From the NCBI GenBank assembly GCA_021234155.1, contig JAJEKV010000002.1, positions 21,727,726 through 21,791,725 of the forward strand: 64,000 bases of DNA, in the 5' to 3' direction. Positions 48,510 through 58,395 of the stretch are shown here, piece after piece (position 1 is the stretch's first letter; each line of letters opens with the position of its first letter). Origin of the DNA: Isoetes taiwanensis (Eukaryota; Streptophyta; Lycopodiopsida; Isoetales; Isoetaceae). The notes below the pieces were generated by a model, which was given only the letters and a program-made list of their open reading frames with translations, was not told the DNA's origin and ran no database searches. Position numbers and translations under genes: made by a program.

Positions 48510-49851
48510 TTAGTGCTCTGTTTTCACTTTTATATCACCATTTGACAATAGACCAGATGCCTGTAAAGCTCGTCGAGATTCCTGCAATGTAATTCATGAC
48601 AAGGTAATCAAACAGAAGATACATAAAGGTAAGTGCATCACAACCAACAGGTAATAACCAAGACGTTCCAGCTTAAGCTGTTAACAATATTGTTTCCAAG
48701 TTAAGACGTTGCTGTATTCCACAAAGCCAATGAATGCAACAACCTAGAAAACACTTTAATGTATTCAACATTTCCAACTAGAATGTAATTTTTGGGCAGG
48801 AGAAGATAACAAGGTCTTGCAATTTATAATAGGATTAGATAAACGTCCAAACAATACCAGTGCTGATGCTGTACGAAGTTGTCTATATGCTTCTGTTTCT
48901 TCTGGAAATGCATCTTCAACCTCTTCTAGTAAGTGTTTTCGTATCTCCTACAAGATGCAATGATCTTTCGCATAAGATACCAATAGAAAGTTAGATTAAA
49001 ATATAGAACATTGGCAAAGAAAATATGGAAAAATATCGAGACTAACATCAGGTCCTATAGCAATACCAAATATGAGCAGAGTTAAATTAGCTTTAAATTT
49101 GTAAAATCATCTTGCATGGATGGGATCCTATCAAATAGAGAAGTACTAAGATAACAGTTCCATTGAATCTGATAAATTTTTGGTCACTCTGGAATTTGTT
49201 GTTAAATGGATAATATGAAGGAATAGCACGAGGCCCTTTATAATACATTTTGTAGGATGTGTCATCTGCAGTTGTAAAATTGAATATGTATATTCTGACC
49301 TTCAGCTATCCTCATAATCAAGTGCTCATAAACTCACCTTAAACGCATCAACTTTGCCCTTTGTAGCTTGATTCCGTTGGACACAGTTATTCAACAAGGC
49401 CTTTGTAAATTCGTCAAAATTTTTCCCTTCATCCACCAAACTGAAGACAAACAACATTGTTCAAACTCTTCCGATCAAAACACGCAAAGAAACATACAGG
49501 TGACTCACTTAATTACTTCAATTGGAACTTGCACAGTACAATCTTCAGCTGCAGAAGACATGGCCTGCAGATCCTTCACTAGATTATTCCTATATGCCAA
49601 AAAAAAAAGAGACCGATCAGAACAAAAAACGGAACCTAAGCCAAAAGGCACAAAACCTAGAGCTGAAAATATTACAGTCGTTCGAGCACAAGAAGTTGGG
49701 AGGGCATGGAAAAGGTCGAAATGGAGCAGTGGAGCTGGTGAAGAACTGCGAGAGCGTGTTGGGTAGCTTCCTCGGCTGCAGCTTGAGGATTTTTGGGCGA
49801 TGGAGAAGGGGCGGGTCCTCCAGCGCCAGGTAGAGGGGCTCCGGCCTCCAT
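48510..49851 (-). CDS. MED10: Mediator complex subunit 10 (MED10), five exons, intact
   Basis: Exons 49851-49676, 49589-49509, 49440-49338, 48947-48858 and 48581-48510 join in frame to 522 bp (173 residues plus stop). Every intron is GT-AG. The protein has a Pro/Ala-rich start (MEAGAPLPGAGGPAPSPSPK), then ALAVLHQLHCSISTFSMPSQ, NNLVKDLQAMSSAAEDCTVQ, VPIEVINLVDEGKNFDEFTK, NQATKGKVDAFKEIRKHLLE and EEVEDAFPEETEAYRQLRTA. These match MED10 of plants and animals: the LHQL helix, VPxEVxxxxDEGxNPDxF and a KG(K)xDAFKxxRxxLxxELxxxFPE tail. MED10 is a core middle-module subunit that links activators to RNA polymerase II in the nucleus. An upstream in-frame ATG at 49950 would overlap the CTF8 start; the ATG at 49851 fits the family length better. 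The final exon (ESRRALQASGLLSNGDIKVK) extends past the conserved part and is the least certain. Confidence 0.92.
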
Positions 49852-49944
49852 AGCTCTTGGAATTGATTGCTTCCCCGGCTGATAACGGAGCCTGTTATTC
49901 CTAGATAATAATATCCCGTGATAGACCGCGGCTGACGCGGGAAA
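49852..49944. promoter_or_regulatory. Shared divergent promoter, MED10/CTF8
   Basis: Only 93 bp separate the two start codons, so the 5' UTRs and core promoters must overlap or lie within each other's transcribed regions. The interval is less AT-rich than its surroundings (CCGCGGCTGACGCGGG near 49926). No TATA box is seen at a fitting position on either side, in keeping with a housekeeping bidirectional promoter. The hAT element inserted 33 bp downstream of the CTF8 start. Confidence 0.6.
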
Positions 49945-50190
49945 ATGCAATCGCAGTTGAAGTGCTTATGTGGGCAGCAGTGTTAAAATTTGACGGGTGT
50001 TTGACGGTTTTCTAATGAGAGGCAAAATAATTTTATGCCTTTCGCATGACAGAAAGTTCTCAAAATCCAACCTTTCAAATGCCAGACAAAAATTTAAAAT
50101 GACAGAATCCAAGTTTTTAGTCAAAAAATATAGAAAAAATACCCATTTGTAATACTTGCATTATAACTCAAAGAAGAGTACATAAATGGA

Positions 50191-50427
50191 TCAATTAACG
50201 AGTGGCATTGCTCGCCTGTCTTTCGCTGTATACCAATCCTTAAAACACGCTTGCCAATCTATAGATTCAAATGGTTCATCACACAATGAGACCAACATTG
50301 TTGCATCAAGTGTCTCTAGGTTCATACGACTTCTTGTAGCACTCTTGATAGCATTTTGGCGAGAAAAACCTCGCTCACAACTTGCTGTGCTTCCAGGAAT
50401 GACCATGCAACATTGCCATAAATTCAT
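50191..50427 (-). pseudogene. hAT transposase C-terminal dimerisation remnant
   Basis: The minus-strand frame reads CCMVIPGSTASCERGFSRQN then AIKSATRSRMNLETLDATML and VSLCDEPFESIDW. The P-x-S-x-A-S-C-E-R-x-F-S-x-x-x-x-I-K-x-x-x-R-S-x-M pattern is the hAT C-terminal dimerisation domain. The zinc finger and RNase-H-like catalytic core are absent. Confidence 0.88.
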
Positions 50428-50689
50428 TAGGGCCGGAAAACTGTTCCACCAGAAAGAAGTTACAGAAGGTAATCAAGAAGGAGTGAGCTAAGAATCAGAA
50501 TTTTCGCTATCAGGAGTTTACATATCAGGATTTTCGCTAAGACTCTTTGTGTGCAGAGAACTGGATGAATCACTGGACTGGATGTTTCCTGCAGAATCGT
50601 TCTCTTGGCAATCTTTAAATGCAACAAAATAATGGCTAACTTTTAATGAAACAAGAATTTTGGCTGTATGTTTACGCACCTTTGGACTG

Positions 50690-50900
50690 TAAAACGTGCA
50701 ATCCGGCTCAAATATGGCTGTGAAGCTTGAAGCTGACTGCAATCAGGCATGTGAAATGGCTGAATCCGACTGCAATCCGGCTCAAATATGGTTTTAAAAG
50801 TTGAATCCGACTGCAATCTGGCCTGTAAAATGACTGAATCCGGCTGCAATCCGGCTGCAAAACTGCTGTAAAACTTCAATCCGACTGCAATCGATGGGTT
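50690..50900. repeat. Imperfect CTGCAATCCGGC repeats inside the hAT element
   Basis: Repeated GAATCCGRCTGCAATCYGGC-type phrases with two near-copies of GGCTCAAATATGG. They lie within the transposon's internal region and are rich in CHG sites. Confidence 0.65.
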
Positions 50901-52393
50901 CTTGATGATAGAAATCGATGGGTTCTTGATGGGTTCAGCAATACGAATCGATTCGGCACTGCGCAGTTCGGTCGGTGGTTCCCATTTTTGCCCGCCCAAA
51001 AAAACCGTGATTACAGAGAATACAAAGAATTGTTAAATTTCGTTGCATATAATCAATGCCAATCCATAATTTCGTTGCATATAATCAATACCAAGGTTGG
51101 CCATGATGCCAAAGGTAAATTGTATTGGTTGGCTGGCTTGGCTTGGCATTTGGTTGGTATTTCTAAACTATACTATGTATTTTTATTTATGTTCATTGGT
51201 TTAGCTAAACCATATTACATTAAATTAAATATATATTATAGGGATATGAACTATAAGAAAAAAAAATGACAGGCAAATCTATATTTTCAGCCTTTCAAAT
51301 GACGTGTAATTTTTTTTTTTGTCTTTCCAATGACGGGCATTTAACTATTTGGTGCCCGTCATATGCAGGGCAAAAAAAATTTTTGCCCGTTTTGACGGGC
51401 AAATTAGCCAAAAACGGGCATGAAAGCCGTCAAATTTTAACACTGGTGGGCAGTGCCAGGAATGGGCGATTATCGAGCTTCAGGGCTCTATCGAGCTCAA
51501 AGATCAAAACCATCTCCGAGATCTAGACATAGGACCTCTTTGTCGCTCTTCTGCGGTGCCCTTCTAATCCCTTTCTTTAAAAAAAAAAAAAAAATTGCTC
51601 TGTTCCTTTTTTTTCTTTCAGTACCTAAGCTTGCGTTTTCCTCTTCTTCCAGGATAAGTTTTTCTTCACAGTTGGTTACCATGAATTGGAAGGACGTAAA
51701 GTTGCATTGAAGAAACCTCTGCTAGTAATCAAGAAGGTTAAATCTTTCGATTCAATGGATGTAGATGTCGCTTCACTACAGCCAAATCCTAATGTTCAGT
51801 TGGAGGTGGTAGGAGTTATCCGGCATAAGTTGCTCTTCAAAACAAGACCAAAAGCACTTATTTCTAGTATGTTCCTTTTTCTCTGTATTCTCTTGCATAT
51901 CAATTTCCATTATGCTAAGTAGTACATAATGAAGAAACATATTCAGAACTGCTATGTGGCGTTTGATCACATCATAGTAGAAAATTATAGAAGATCAGTA
52001 AATACAACATAGCCGATGTCTCACAAAAAAAAAAAAAGTGTATTCGTGACCGTGAGGTTCTGTGGTCTCAGCAAATTATTTAGGGTGCATGTATCCTTGC
52101 AAATAATGTGCAATGAGAACCATGAATAGAATGTGCTTTTTGACAGCTTAACAGCAGGACATTGTTAAGATAATAGTGCTAGCCTTATGCATGCTTATCT
52201 TGGTATAAAATCTGCCTAGATTATTCATGACCAAAAAAGTCTTTATGGCCATGTTTTCTTCATACACATATAAACTACTCTCATTTCTCAGGAAGTATGA
52301 TTGCACTGGCTTGGCATGCAATTCTGAAAATAATGATCTTCTCTGTGTGTCGATACAATTCACAAACTTTACGTGGAGATTCGATTCTTGTTG

Positions 52394-53005
52394 ATAAGGA
52401 CCACATTAGGGACTACTATCTTCCACTGCTATATAAGGCTCTGATATCTCTGTGTCTCTCATGGCACAACTTCAAATATGGCTCAAAATATTCGCTGTCT
52501 TTGATGAGGTAGAAACTTCTGATGCAATGACTTGATTCCTGCTTGATTGTTACTGATCACTCTGCTCATTTTTTCTTACATTCTAATAATTCTGCACTTG
52601 CTGTTCTGAAGTTGCTACTCTAACAGCTGGCTGACCTGTGGTATGATTCTTCTGATGCTAGAACCAGAATTGAGAGTCAAGAAACCTCGTACCACTTCAG
52701 AGTCCATACCTGTCTAATTTCAAGTAATAATGGAGGCCTTTAACGTTACATCATGTGCTTACATCATGTGCTGACCAGGGCAAGATTCTGTTGCAACAAA
52801 AACAAATTTGTATTTAATGGTATGTATGGGTTTATGGTCTTCATAACAGAGCAAAATGTACAGCTATATTTTTTAATGCTATACAAATGTTAGTTCATTG
52901 CTTGGATACGGGTAACATAATTGCTCGTAACCAACATAATGAACAAATTACTTGCAGTGTAAGCTAGTTTCCTCTCCAACAGCAAGGAAGGATGGCTAGA
53001 CTACC
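52394..53005. other. Intergenic
   Basis: Nothing recognisable; likely CTF8 3' UTR and spacer. Confidence 0.4.
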
Positions 53006-54416
53006 ATGACAGGGCTGGTAAAAGATGTCGAGAGGGCTTTTAAGCCTCGAATGATGGATCTAGAGCCTGAAAAGAGTGAGCAAGAGAGGTATACATGGAT
53101 AGTGGATAATATTAGCCGCACTACCGGGAATATGATCACAGAAGTTGCAAATTTGAGTAGTCATCGCTTGAGGTTAGAGCTAAAAGAAAAAGCTAGCACA
53201 TGGAATGTAGCGTGGTCCAACAGAAAATTGAAGAAAGAAGCCCATCAACCCCCTCATCTTGTTAAGAAAGTGTTGGCGCAAACCATAAAAGCCAAACGTC
53301 TTGGTGAGATAAATAGGGAGTGGGAAGCTCGTAGAAGAGCAGAATCCAAGACAACTTGGTTTGCCAAAGTAGATTATAAACAGACAACGAATTAGTTCTG
53401 GTTCATATGGCGCAGTGTATAAGTGCAATATTTTAGCGTCTAGTTTTATTAAAGATGAACCTTATTGTTTAAAACTTCAACATAATAATTTTCAGCCAAG
53501 TACAGATCCCAATAAGTTAGTGGAAGCTATGTTGCATGAGGGAGTCTAGAATGCAAGTTAGGCACCGGTGTATAATACGCTGCATTGGTAGCACAACCGG
53601 CCTAGAAAGACAAGGCTTAATTTTCCCTTTTTGGAATGGAGGTTCATTGGCAACCTTCTTTACAAGTCATGGGTGCAATGCTTTTGCAGAGCTTGCATTT
53701 AAGAAGTTAGGAGCTGTCCCAGAGTTGAGGCGGACTTGAGGCTGCTTGAGGAGCGCATAAAGAAAGAATTATTTGTTGCCTCTAGGGTTGGGGACTTGGC
53801 AATGTCATTCTGCAGCAGGCTACGAAAACTCCATCAAGAAAGATATTTGCATATATGGACTTGCATCCAGGCAATATATTGCTCCATTTTGATTATGGAA
53901 AGGAGAAGGGATGTATTGATCCTTAGGCTGTATACATTGGCATTTGTGATTGGTGAATCCAGGTTGATCGGCGAGACAGTGGAGGTAAAACGATGGCATT
54001 ACAAGGGTTTGGATGGCGAGGGTAAGAAAAGAATTGAGATGGAAAGGGCCAGGCATCCATATATGCACGATGATCTTTATTTTGGTAGTGGCTCAAAGAC
54101 AGTGCCTGCAAGGGTTGACTTTGATTTGCACGGGGCAGCGTACATTTTCTACTACTTGGCTGACTTTGCTAGTAAGCACTCCTACATGGAGTCAATAGGA
54201 AGCCTGGAGCAGCAAGGCAAGCATCAGAGAATGTGCGACTATTTGAAACATTGCGTTGAGTCACCAATGAGAGACAAAACACGAAAATTTAATATGGCCC
54301 AGCTACTTGACACCATGCGGAGCAGTTTTCATTGCTCTCCAATTCCGTGCACGAGGCCACAATCGGAATCAGATTGGATACGGTGGGGACGACGCAGTAG
54401 ACCAAGCTGGTCCTAG
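53006..54416 (+). pseudogene. Protein kinase-domain gene, multiple frameshifts
   Basis: An open 129-codon start (MTGLVKDVERAFKPRMMDLE, YTWIVDNISRTTGNMITEVA) with a basic coiled stretch leads by a +1 shift at about 53391 into a kinase domain. The Gly-rich loop is RISSGSYGAVYKCN, and YCLKLQ carries the likely ATP Lys. A helix/strand segment HRCIIRCIGSTTGLERQGLI then FPFWNGGSLATFF follows, with the catalytic-loop-like MDLHPGNILLHFDYG near 53860 (Asn present; HRD replaced by MDL), a stop near 53922, and VYIGICDW where DFG would be. After that one frame stays open (ERARHPYMHDDLYFGSGSKT, CDYLKHCVESPMRDKTRKFN). Missing HRD and DFG residues suggest an unusual or pseudokinase ancestor. At least three frame changes make this copy dead. 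I do not recognise the N- and C-terminal parts; the family may be repetitive in this genome. Confidence 0.68.
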
Positions 54417-54697
54417 TCACGTTTAGCGTGCATATTCTGTTATTCAGACGACCATGAATTTATATTCAAACATTCTTGTACTATATAATATTCAAAAGAA
54501 ATTTATTAAACGCTTGTTTGATGCTCTTTGAGAAATGATTGTTCTTGTGTATAGCTTAGCTCTCTTCTTTTCGTGTGTTTTTTTGTGTTATTTATCGTGT
54601 GCTTTTTTGTATGTCGCAGCTAACGAAAATTATATAGACAAGAAGTCAAAGCACACCTATACAAGTCAGCGCACCTATACAAGTCAGCATTATAATT

Positions 54698-55351
54698 ATG
54701 TCTCGTGAACAGGACGACGAATCTCCACACAACGTGGATACATCGGAGCAGCAGGGTCAGCATGATTTTTCGGTACCCTCGAATTTGAGGACCCCCTTTC
54801 CTTGGCGGAAAACCATGGAGAACGAGCTTGAAATGTCAGCTAGTCGGCAAATGGAGAGAGCAGCAGCACATGCAAGAGGGAATGAGTACCGCACGGCTGA
54901 GTTAAGAAGGATGCGTGCGATGGATGAAGTTTCAAAGAGGGATAATTGCACCATCACAGAGGTGCATAATGTAGCTGGCGAGGCAGGGTCAGGCTATTGT
55001 CCGCAAGGAGCAGACTACGAAGACGTAATCACAAATTTGGACAAGAATGAGTTTGAAAGAGATTGGCCTAGTAGGAGGGGTAAGTATAAGGCTCACGAGT
55101 GCAAGATTGCTGTGGTTTGAGCAAAAGCAGTCGATCGGCATGTCCAAGTGAAGGGACATTTACCCCACAACGGTGAGTTTAGTAAGAGTTTTGCGCAGCA
55201 AGTTCACTACGAGCTTGTGAAGGAAGTGCCCGTAAATTATGGGAGTAGAAAATGGAGGCAAGGAAGCGGTAGTGGCAGCACCAAGAGGGTCAAGCTATCG
55301 GAAGATATTGAGAGTGGGGCACATGGTGAGCCTATCACCATTACACACTGA
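54698..55351 (+). CDS. Hypothetical protein, probably one interrupted frame
   Basis: A 140-codon frame (MSREQDDESPHNVDTSEQQG..., ending HECKIAVV) stops at 55118. The same frame then continues open past the TGA (AVDRHVQVKGHLPHNGEFSK, a GSGSGSTKRVKL basic stretch, GAHGEPITITH) to 55351. The protein is polar and charged, with Arg/Glu-rich helices and an NLS-like TKRVKL. It could be a partner ORF of the kinase-like gene upstream. The MULE-type MITE begins 30 bp after its end. Confidence 0.4.
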
Positions 55352-55380
55352 CCCCGATTTTTGGTCCACAGTTGTTTTTT

Positions 55381-56225
55381 GGGTAAATTGTAAAAATGCC
55401 CCTACATTTTTCTATAATTGTCAAAATACCCCTGTATTTCATATATTTATCAAAATGCCCTTAATTCTTGTACTTTCCCGCACCTTGCAGCTGTAATATC
55501 AGAATGCATCGGGAAGCATCAACAGGAGATCGTCCAACACCTCTGAGAGACAAGCTTGGATTCTTACAGCTCTATGGCCAAATTCTTACAGCCACGAATC
55601 GGATTTCTACACCCCAGGTAATTTGAAAGCGAAGTTCAGATTGAAACATCAAGACCCGAAATTATCACATAGAAGTTGGCCTAGAAGCATAAGAACAAAT
55701 TTTTACAGAGATAAGTTGGGATTGGCAAATTTTGAGCCGAATTCCTTGGCAGGCTAACGGATTGGGATTGGTTCAATCGATATCCCTGACCTACTACAGA
55801 ATACCGACCGGTTCTTGGATTCAACCACGTTCTTAGACCGGTTCTTGGCTTCTTGGATTGATTCCACTTCCAATTGACTGGTTTACCTCCTTTGCTTCAA
55901 TATTTCATCCAAGCTTTGTTGATGTCCTTAGCATAGAAATGGTCTGTAAGTAATGTGGCCTGTGCAGAAAGCGGCAAGTGCAGACAGCTAAAGCAAAGCG
56001 GCAGTGCGTTGATTTGAGAAAGGATCTTTGGCTTCGACTTGCTGCAGACATTAACTCGACTTGCAGGTGATTGATAGGAGATAAAGGCAATCTAGAAGAT
56101 AAAGGGGAGAAGAGAAGATAAGAACTGTTGTGAAAATCACAAAAGGGGTATTTTAACAATTACGCTAAATATGGGGACATTTTTACAATTAGAGGAAAAT
56201 ACAGGGGCAATTTTACAATTTTCCC
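55381..56225. mobile_element. MULE-type MITE, 845 bp, 9-bp TSD
   Basis: Inverted ends GGGTAAATTGTAAAAATGCC and (complement of the right end) GGGAAAATTGTAAAATTGCC pair for about 85 bp with mismatches. The 9-bp duplication TTGTTTTTT flanks it at 55372-55380 and 56226-56234. A TSD of 9 bp and GGGTAAATTG termini fit Mutator-like elements. There is no transposase. An internal ACCGGTTCTTGG phrase repeats near 55807-55850. Confidence 0.9.
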
Positions 56226-56234
56226 TTGTTTTTT

Positions 56235-57521
56235 AGTTGTACGGAAGTGTTGTTTTATGCCAAAAACAACACCAAAATGGTCCTAAAAGACCACGTGGCC
56301 CGTTTATCCGGATTTGCACAAAGGGACAGTGGTTTTTTGGAAGAAAAGGTCTACACGTGGGAAATTGGCGCAAATATTTTTTTTTTCTAACATGTCTTTT
56401 TTCTTGACTATTGTTTTTTGCTAATTTTTATCCACGTGTTGTTTTTATGTAATGTGGTTTTATGAGGTTCTAGGTGTTGTTTGTCTTCAAAATAACAGAT
56501 GTAGATTTAAATATTTATACATGTGGACCACTTAATTTCAACACTATAAATAAAAGACTAAAGAAATAGCCACATGTAGGAGAAGGGAAAAAACACCACT
56601 TTTTTGCATAAACCATGTATTGTTATCTCCAAAGTACACTAGTCGTTCTATATTTTTCGAGCCAATTTACAATAGCCAAAAAAAAAAAATTATAGGGTTG
56701 TATATTGTTGTTTTAGGCATTTGAGACGTGTACTTTTTAGCAACTCAATATGTAGAGGAACAATTTTGTATGCATTGCTATATCCAAATTAAACATGTTG
56801 TTCTATACTTTTTGGACCAATTTACAACACCCCAAAGAAAACTATAGAGTTGAATATTGTTCTTTTAGGCATTTGAGACATGTACTTTTTGTGAACTCAA
56901 TGTGTAGAGAAACAATTTTATTTGAGAAGAAACACGTTGCTATATGGCTTTCCAACAGTCCAAAAGAATACTATTTGGTTGTTTTGTGCATTTGGACATG
57001 TAACATTTAGAAAAGCAATAGGTGGAGAAACAGTGATGTCCCTTAAAGAACATGTTGTTCTATATGTGGAAAACCTGTTTACAATACCTAAAATAAAGCT
57101 ACAGATATAATATTCTTGTTTTAGACATGTGAATAAGGCAATACTACACAATGTCCCATCTAAAAAGCATTGTGGTTTCTAGGGTTTCTATTTAAAGTAT
57201 GTGATGTTTCTCACAGTTTCTGTGTGAAAGGTCTAATGTTTTTTTTTTCTTCTACATGTGTTTCTTAGTATTGTATTCTTCTCACTTTTAGATATTGTTG
57301 CATATTTCTTGGTGCAGCATTTTAATTTGTTGTCTCTGCCTCCGAAACATATATTCTATCATACATTCTTAATTACAGCAAGAGACAATATGAACAAATC
57401 TTTTATATTATGGAACAAAAAGTGAACACAAGATGCACAGAGCACAACTGCCCATAATTTACATTATGATTGTCTTGCGCTAATAGAGCATTACCAAAAA
57501 GAGACTTCTGTGAGCATCTTC
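56235..57521. other. Intergenic; repeated phrase
   Basis: AT-rich. GTTTTAGGCATTTGAGACRTGTACTTTTTG-like text recurs near 56708, 56863 and 56983, so this is an old diverged tandem repeat of about 150 bp. No gene is seen. Confidence 0.5.
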
Positions 57522-58067
57522 TCATGCAGCTTGATCTGGACCTAGCTGCGGTGTTCCACTCGAAGTGCCTACTTCCAGTGAAGATGCAGATTCTGGTAGG
57601 CCGTCATATCCAGAAATATTGGTTGCCTTAGTGGCAGGTAAGTGCGCATACACATTTCGCAAACTAGAACAGAATTCACGAACTTACTTTTTCTTCCCAC
57701 CGCTTAATACAAAACTAAATGATCAAGTGCAGCGACAACACTTTTGGATCGGTAGTTGTGGCCTACGCATGCCTGTTAGAATGGCAACCTATTAACTCTT
57801 GGCTCTCTGCAAAATCAGCCCAGAAGTAATCTCATGCGTACCTGTGCATACTGAAATGCTCTAGCATCAATGTCCGAACCGATGTCATCCATTAAAACAA
57901 CGTAGTATGTTGGTCTGGTTGTTCCCTGCAGGTTCATGTGTGCACATTAATCATATCTGTTGTCGCTCGTATTTCGATAATTAAAAGCATATCACTTACA
58001 ATAACCCCAGCATGGCTGAAATCATAGTTTTGGGGATGACATACTACCACCGTATCCATGATTTTTC
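57522..58067 (-). pseudogene. Argonaute (AGO4 clade) PIWI-domain 3' exons
   Basis: Exon 58067-58000 (acceptor CATCCAG) reads KIMDTVVVCHPQNYDFSHAG then VI and a GTAAGT donor. Exon 57925-57842 (acceptor CTGCAG) reads GTTRPTYYVVLMDDIGSDID then ARAFQYAQ and GTACGC. The last piece near 57660-57522 has VYAHLPATKATNISGYDGLP then ESASSLEVGTSSGTPQLG and a stop. HPxNYDF...HAGxIGTTRPTxYxVL and YAHL are diagnostic of the PIWI RNase-H fold of plant AGO4/6/9, the effectors of RNA-directed DNA methylation. Three usual residues between DF and HAG (YLC type) are missing, the helix after the second block is divergent and the LSYVYQRST segment is not found, so this is a partial, decaying copy. The intron position Ile|Gly agrees with the gene family. 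Confidence 0.82.
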
Positions 58068-58238
58068 CTGGATGAAATTGCACCACATTTGTAAGCAATT
58101 TGAGAGTGCATATATAGAACAGAAACTAAAAATTTTACCTGGCTATGATGAACCTGGCTATGAGAAAAAAAAAATTTCACTTGCCGTGCATTGAACATGT
58201 ATGATGATGACATTTCTCTGTAACAATTAATGTTATCT

Positions 58239-58395
58239 TTGGATTATAGTTGCAGGGATGGCGTCAGCGAATCCCAATTCGCAAGTTTTCTCAATGTAGA
58301 CTTGGCCGTTCAACTTGCATCTTGCTGCCAACTCTACAAATGAGAACACTTGCGAACTGGGCATCGCAGACGCCATCCCTGCAGCTATAATCCAA
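58239..58395. ncRNA. Near-perfect 57-bp hairpin, candidate small-RNA precursor
   Basis: Left arm 58241-58299 (GGATTATAGTTGCAGGGATG...) pairs with right arm 58337-58393 (...CATCCCTGCAGCTATAATCC) over about 57 bp with about seven mismatches and no large bulge. The loop is about 37 nt. Length, spaced mismatches and loop size fit a plant MIRNA fold-back or a tiny fold-back element. No known conserved miRNA sequence is recognised in either arm. The orientation is undecided. Confidence 0.55.

Larger units (their letters stand above)
49978..51445 (-). mobile_element. hAT-superfamily transposon, 1468 bp, with 8-bp TSD
   Basis: Terminal inverted repeats CAGTGTTAAAATTTGACGG (left) and CCGTCAAATTTTAACACTG (right) match over 19 bp. 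The 8-bp target duplication GTGGGCAG lies perfectly at 49970-49977 and 51446-51453. Subterminal copies of TTTGACGG and GACGGGCA occur at both ends, as transposase-binding clusters do. Inside is only the C-terminal hAT dimerisation part of a transposase on the minus strand, so it is non-autonomous. Identical TIRs and TSD suggest recent insertion. It landed in exon 1 of CTF8. Element plus one TSD is 1476 bp, a multiple of three. Confidence 0.95.
49945..52393 (+). pseudogene. CTF8: CTF8, sliding-clamp loader subunit, first exon split by a hAT element
   Basis: CTF8 joins CTF18 and DCC1 in the alternative RFC that loads PCNA for sister-chromatid cohesion. Exon 1 starts at ATG 49945 (MQSQLKCLCGQ) and is cut at 49977 by a hAT element. 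It resumes at 51454 in the same frame: CQEWAIIELQGSIELKDQNH then LRDLDIGPLCRSSA, to a weak GTGCCC donor at 51556. Exon 2, 51653-51866, begins after CTTCTTCCAG and reads DKFFFTVGYHELEGRKVALK, KPLLVIKKVKSFDSMDVDVA, VVGVIRHKLLFKTRPKALIS and ends at a GTATGT donor. A possible last exon starts near 52293 (after TTTCTCAG) and stops at 52393. CxCG, EWAIxELQG, FTVGYHELEG and GIIRHKxLFKTRPKALIS are the family hallmarks. As given, the coding sequence is interrupted. Whether this is a dead copy, a heterozygous insertion, or tolerated by splicing is unknown. Confidence 0.88.

Noticed and set aside
49368-49833. Plus-strand frames of 132 and 103 codons
   Set aside because: They are antisense shadows of MED10 exons and introns.
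49672-49950. Longer MED10 start at 49950
   Set aside because: It would add 33 residues overlapping the CTF8 start codon; the family length and composition favour the ATG at 49851.
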